A DNA stretch of 64,000 bases. It comes from Acanthopleura granulata (lineage: Eukaryota > Mollusca > Polyplacophora > Chitonida > Chitonidae). Position 1 is the stretch's first letter, and every line of letters starts with the position of its first letter. Position numbers and translations under genes: made by a program. The notes beneath the pieces were generated by a model that did no database searches, had not been told where the DNA came from, and worked only from the letters and a program-made list of their open reading frames with translations. The DNA lies in contig JABBOT010000002.1 of NCBI GenBank assembly GCA_016165875.1, forward strand, positions 17,553,419 through 17,617,418, in the 5' to 3' direction. Shown piece by piece: positions 62,644-64,000 of the stretch.

Positions 62644-64000
62644 AGATCATTTATAATTATATATATGCGTACAATTTTAGGTGTTATGTATTCTGCACTT
62701 TTACTTAGTAGATTGAGTTCGAACCTGATCTTGGAAATGGAATATGTAGACTTTCCCATACTCACACTAGGTGGGACCTTGGTTAAATGATAATAAAGCA
62801 GTCAACAACGCATATATGGACTTATCCACAGCCTACATGCAAATGTTGGCTGAGGATCTGTTGTCTTCCATGTACATATCTCTACTTCACACAAGGGAAA
62901 TTTCGTCAGTATGGGGTTTACCCCATCCAGCAGACAGCCACCGTATATCTGACAAAGTCTTGAGTAAAATGTTAAACAATAATTGTATATTAAATTAAAA
63001 TTGCAAGCAATATTTGCCGGGGTGCACGTTGTTTGTTGTCCGTTCTTAATATCATTTTTCATCATCAGATTAGGTCATATATAGTTTTAAACGCATGACC
63101 ACGTTTGGAAATTGTGCACAGTTGACAATGAAAACCAGGCTATGTTTATGAATTTATTTTCTTCGGACAGTTTCCACGGATATTTATTGACCTTACAAAC
63201 AGGGGCAAGGCACAAAAGCAGATTCATAATCACCAGCCCAAAATACATCAAGGTTATATCAAAAATCAGAAATTTTTGTAATGTCATATCTGTTCAACCA
63301 ATAGCAAACTTTTAACGTTTTGAACGGATATCAATGCCTTTATTGAGCTACTTTCACACTAGACATTACTGAATTCCATTCAGATTTCCTGGCTAATGAG
63401 TATAGTAATAAAATGTACAACCCTTCACATACACCACAGGCGAATTCGTGTCACGTCATGAATTCAAGCAGATGGCTTGCGGATCCAGTTTATCTGGTCC
63501 GGGGAGAAAAACCAACAAATAAATTACTTGGGACACCAAATTCATGGTCCAAATTCCTCGTGTGTGTAAGCTTCTGAAATCGTTTTCGCTCATGAATATG
63601 GTTCGGGCCCTGAACATATTTTCGTGCATAGTGTGAACGTACTTTTAGGCTAAATGTAGCCAGGAATGGTCTTCATGCATATCAAATTTTACAATCTGTC
63701 CACTGGTTCTTGAGAAAAATGTGTTTAAAGATTTTACTTAAAACGCAAGATGCCTGCCAAGCTAAATGACCTAAAAGAGCAAACTATAACACACTAACTA
63801 TAAATTCTATAAAACTAACTATAAATTCTATAAAATTCTATGAAAAACTATAAACTATAAATTCACATCTGCGATCCTGTCTGCGCTAAATTTCATAGCA
63901 GTCGGTCTTAAAGTCTTCCTTGTAACTTGCTCATAATGGCATTTAAATAGTAATAAAATTACCATCAAAATATATATTAAATACAAAGGCTTACAATTCT
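62644..64000. other. Upstream intron or 5' region of the EGF/SEA gene
   Basis: No exon is recognised on either strand. A short 'aactataaattctataaa' tandem repeat lies at about 63785-63860. The 5' exons of the EGF/SEA gene must lie here unrecognised or beyond the window. Confidence 0.45.

Overview
This window is animal nuclear DNA. It holds spliced genes with GT-AG introns, matching codon phases across every exon join, AT-rich introns full of tRNA-derived SINEs, and decayed LINE and LTR retroelements. The repeat style, and the gene families (an expanded sialate O-acetylesterase family and an EGF/SEA membrane protein), suggest a marine lophotrochozoan, most likely a mollusc. The species cannot be named from the sequence alone.

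Layout, left to right. (1) 2-4069, + strand: the 3' three exons of a type-B carboxylesterase/cholinesterase-like gene with a complete catalytic triad and a C-terminal membrane anchor. Its N-terminus lies off the window. (2) 5858-43165, + strand: a head-to-tail array of five sialate O-acetylesterase (SIAE) copies, in the order psiA, B, C, psiD, E. Copies B, C and E are complete nine-exon genes (529, 527 and 527 aa) whose exons 2-9 have identical lengths (323, 139, 178, 125, 131, 155, 199 and 252 nt). Copies A and D are decayed. Introns and spacers carry SINEs, a LINE 3' fragment, a small LTR element and several minisatellites. (3) 62225-44750, - strand, tail-to-tail with copy E: the last 16 exons of a multi-EGF, SEA-domain, single-pass membrane protein. 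One of its introns is largely a 26-copy, 74-bp array made from the 3' end of the preceding EGF exon plus its splice donor.

The carboxylesterase and the SIAE array are both ester hydrolases, but they have unrelated folds (alpha/beta hydrolase versus SGNH), so their adjacency is not evidence of a shared pathway. SIAE enzymes remove O-acetyl groups from sialic acids. A lineage-specific array suggests diversification of glycan handling (digestion, mucus or immunity), and copy B has changed two otherwise conserved motifs. No tRNA, rRNA or CRISPR feature was recognised.

Exon boundaries were set by hand from splice sites and phase continuity. All other functional statements rest on family knowledge recalled without a database search.
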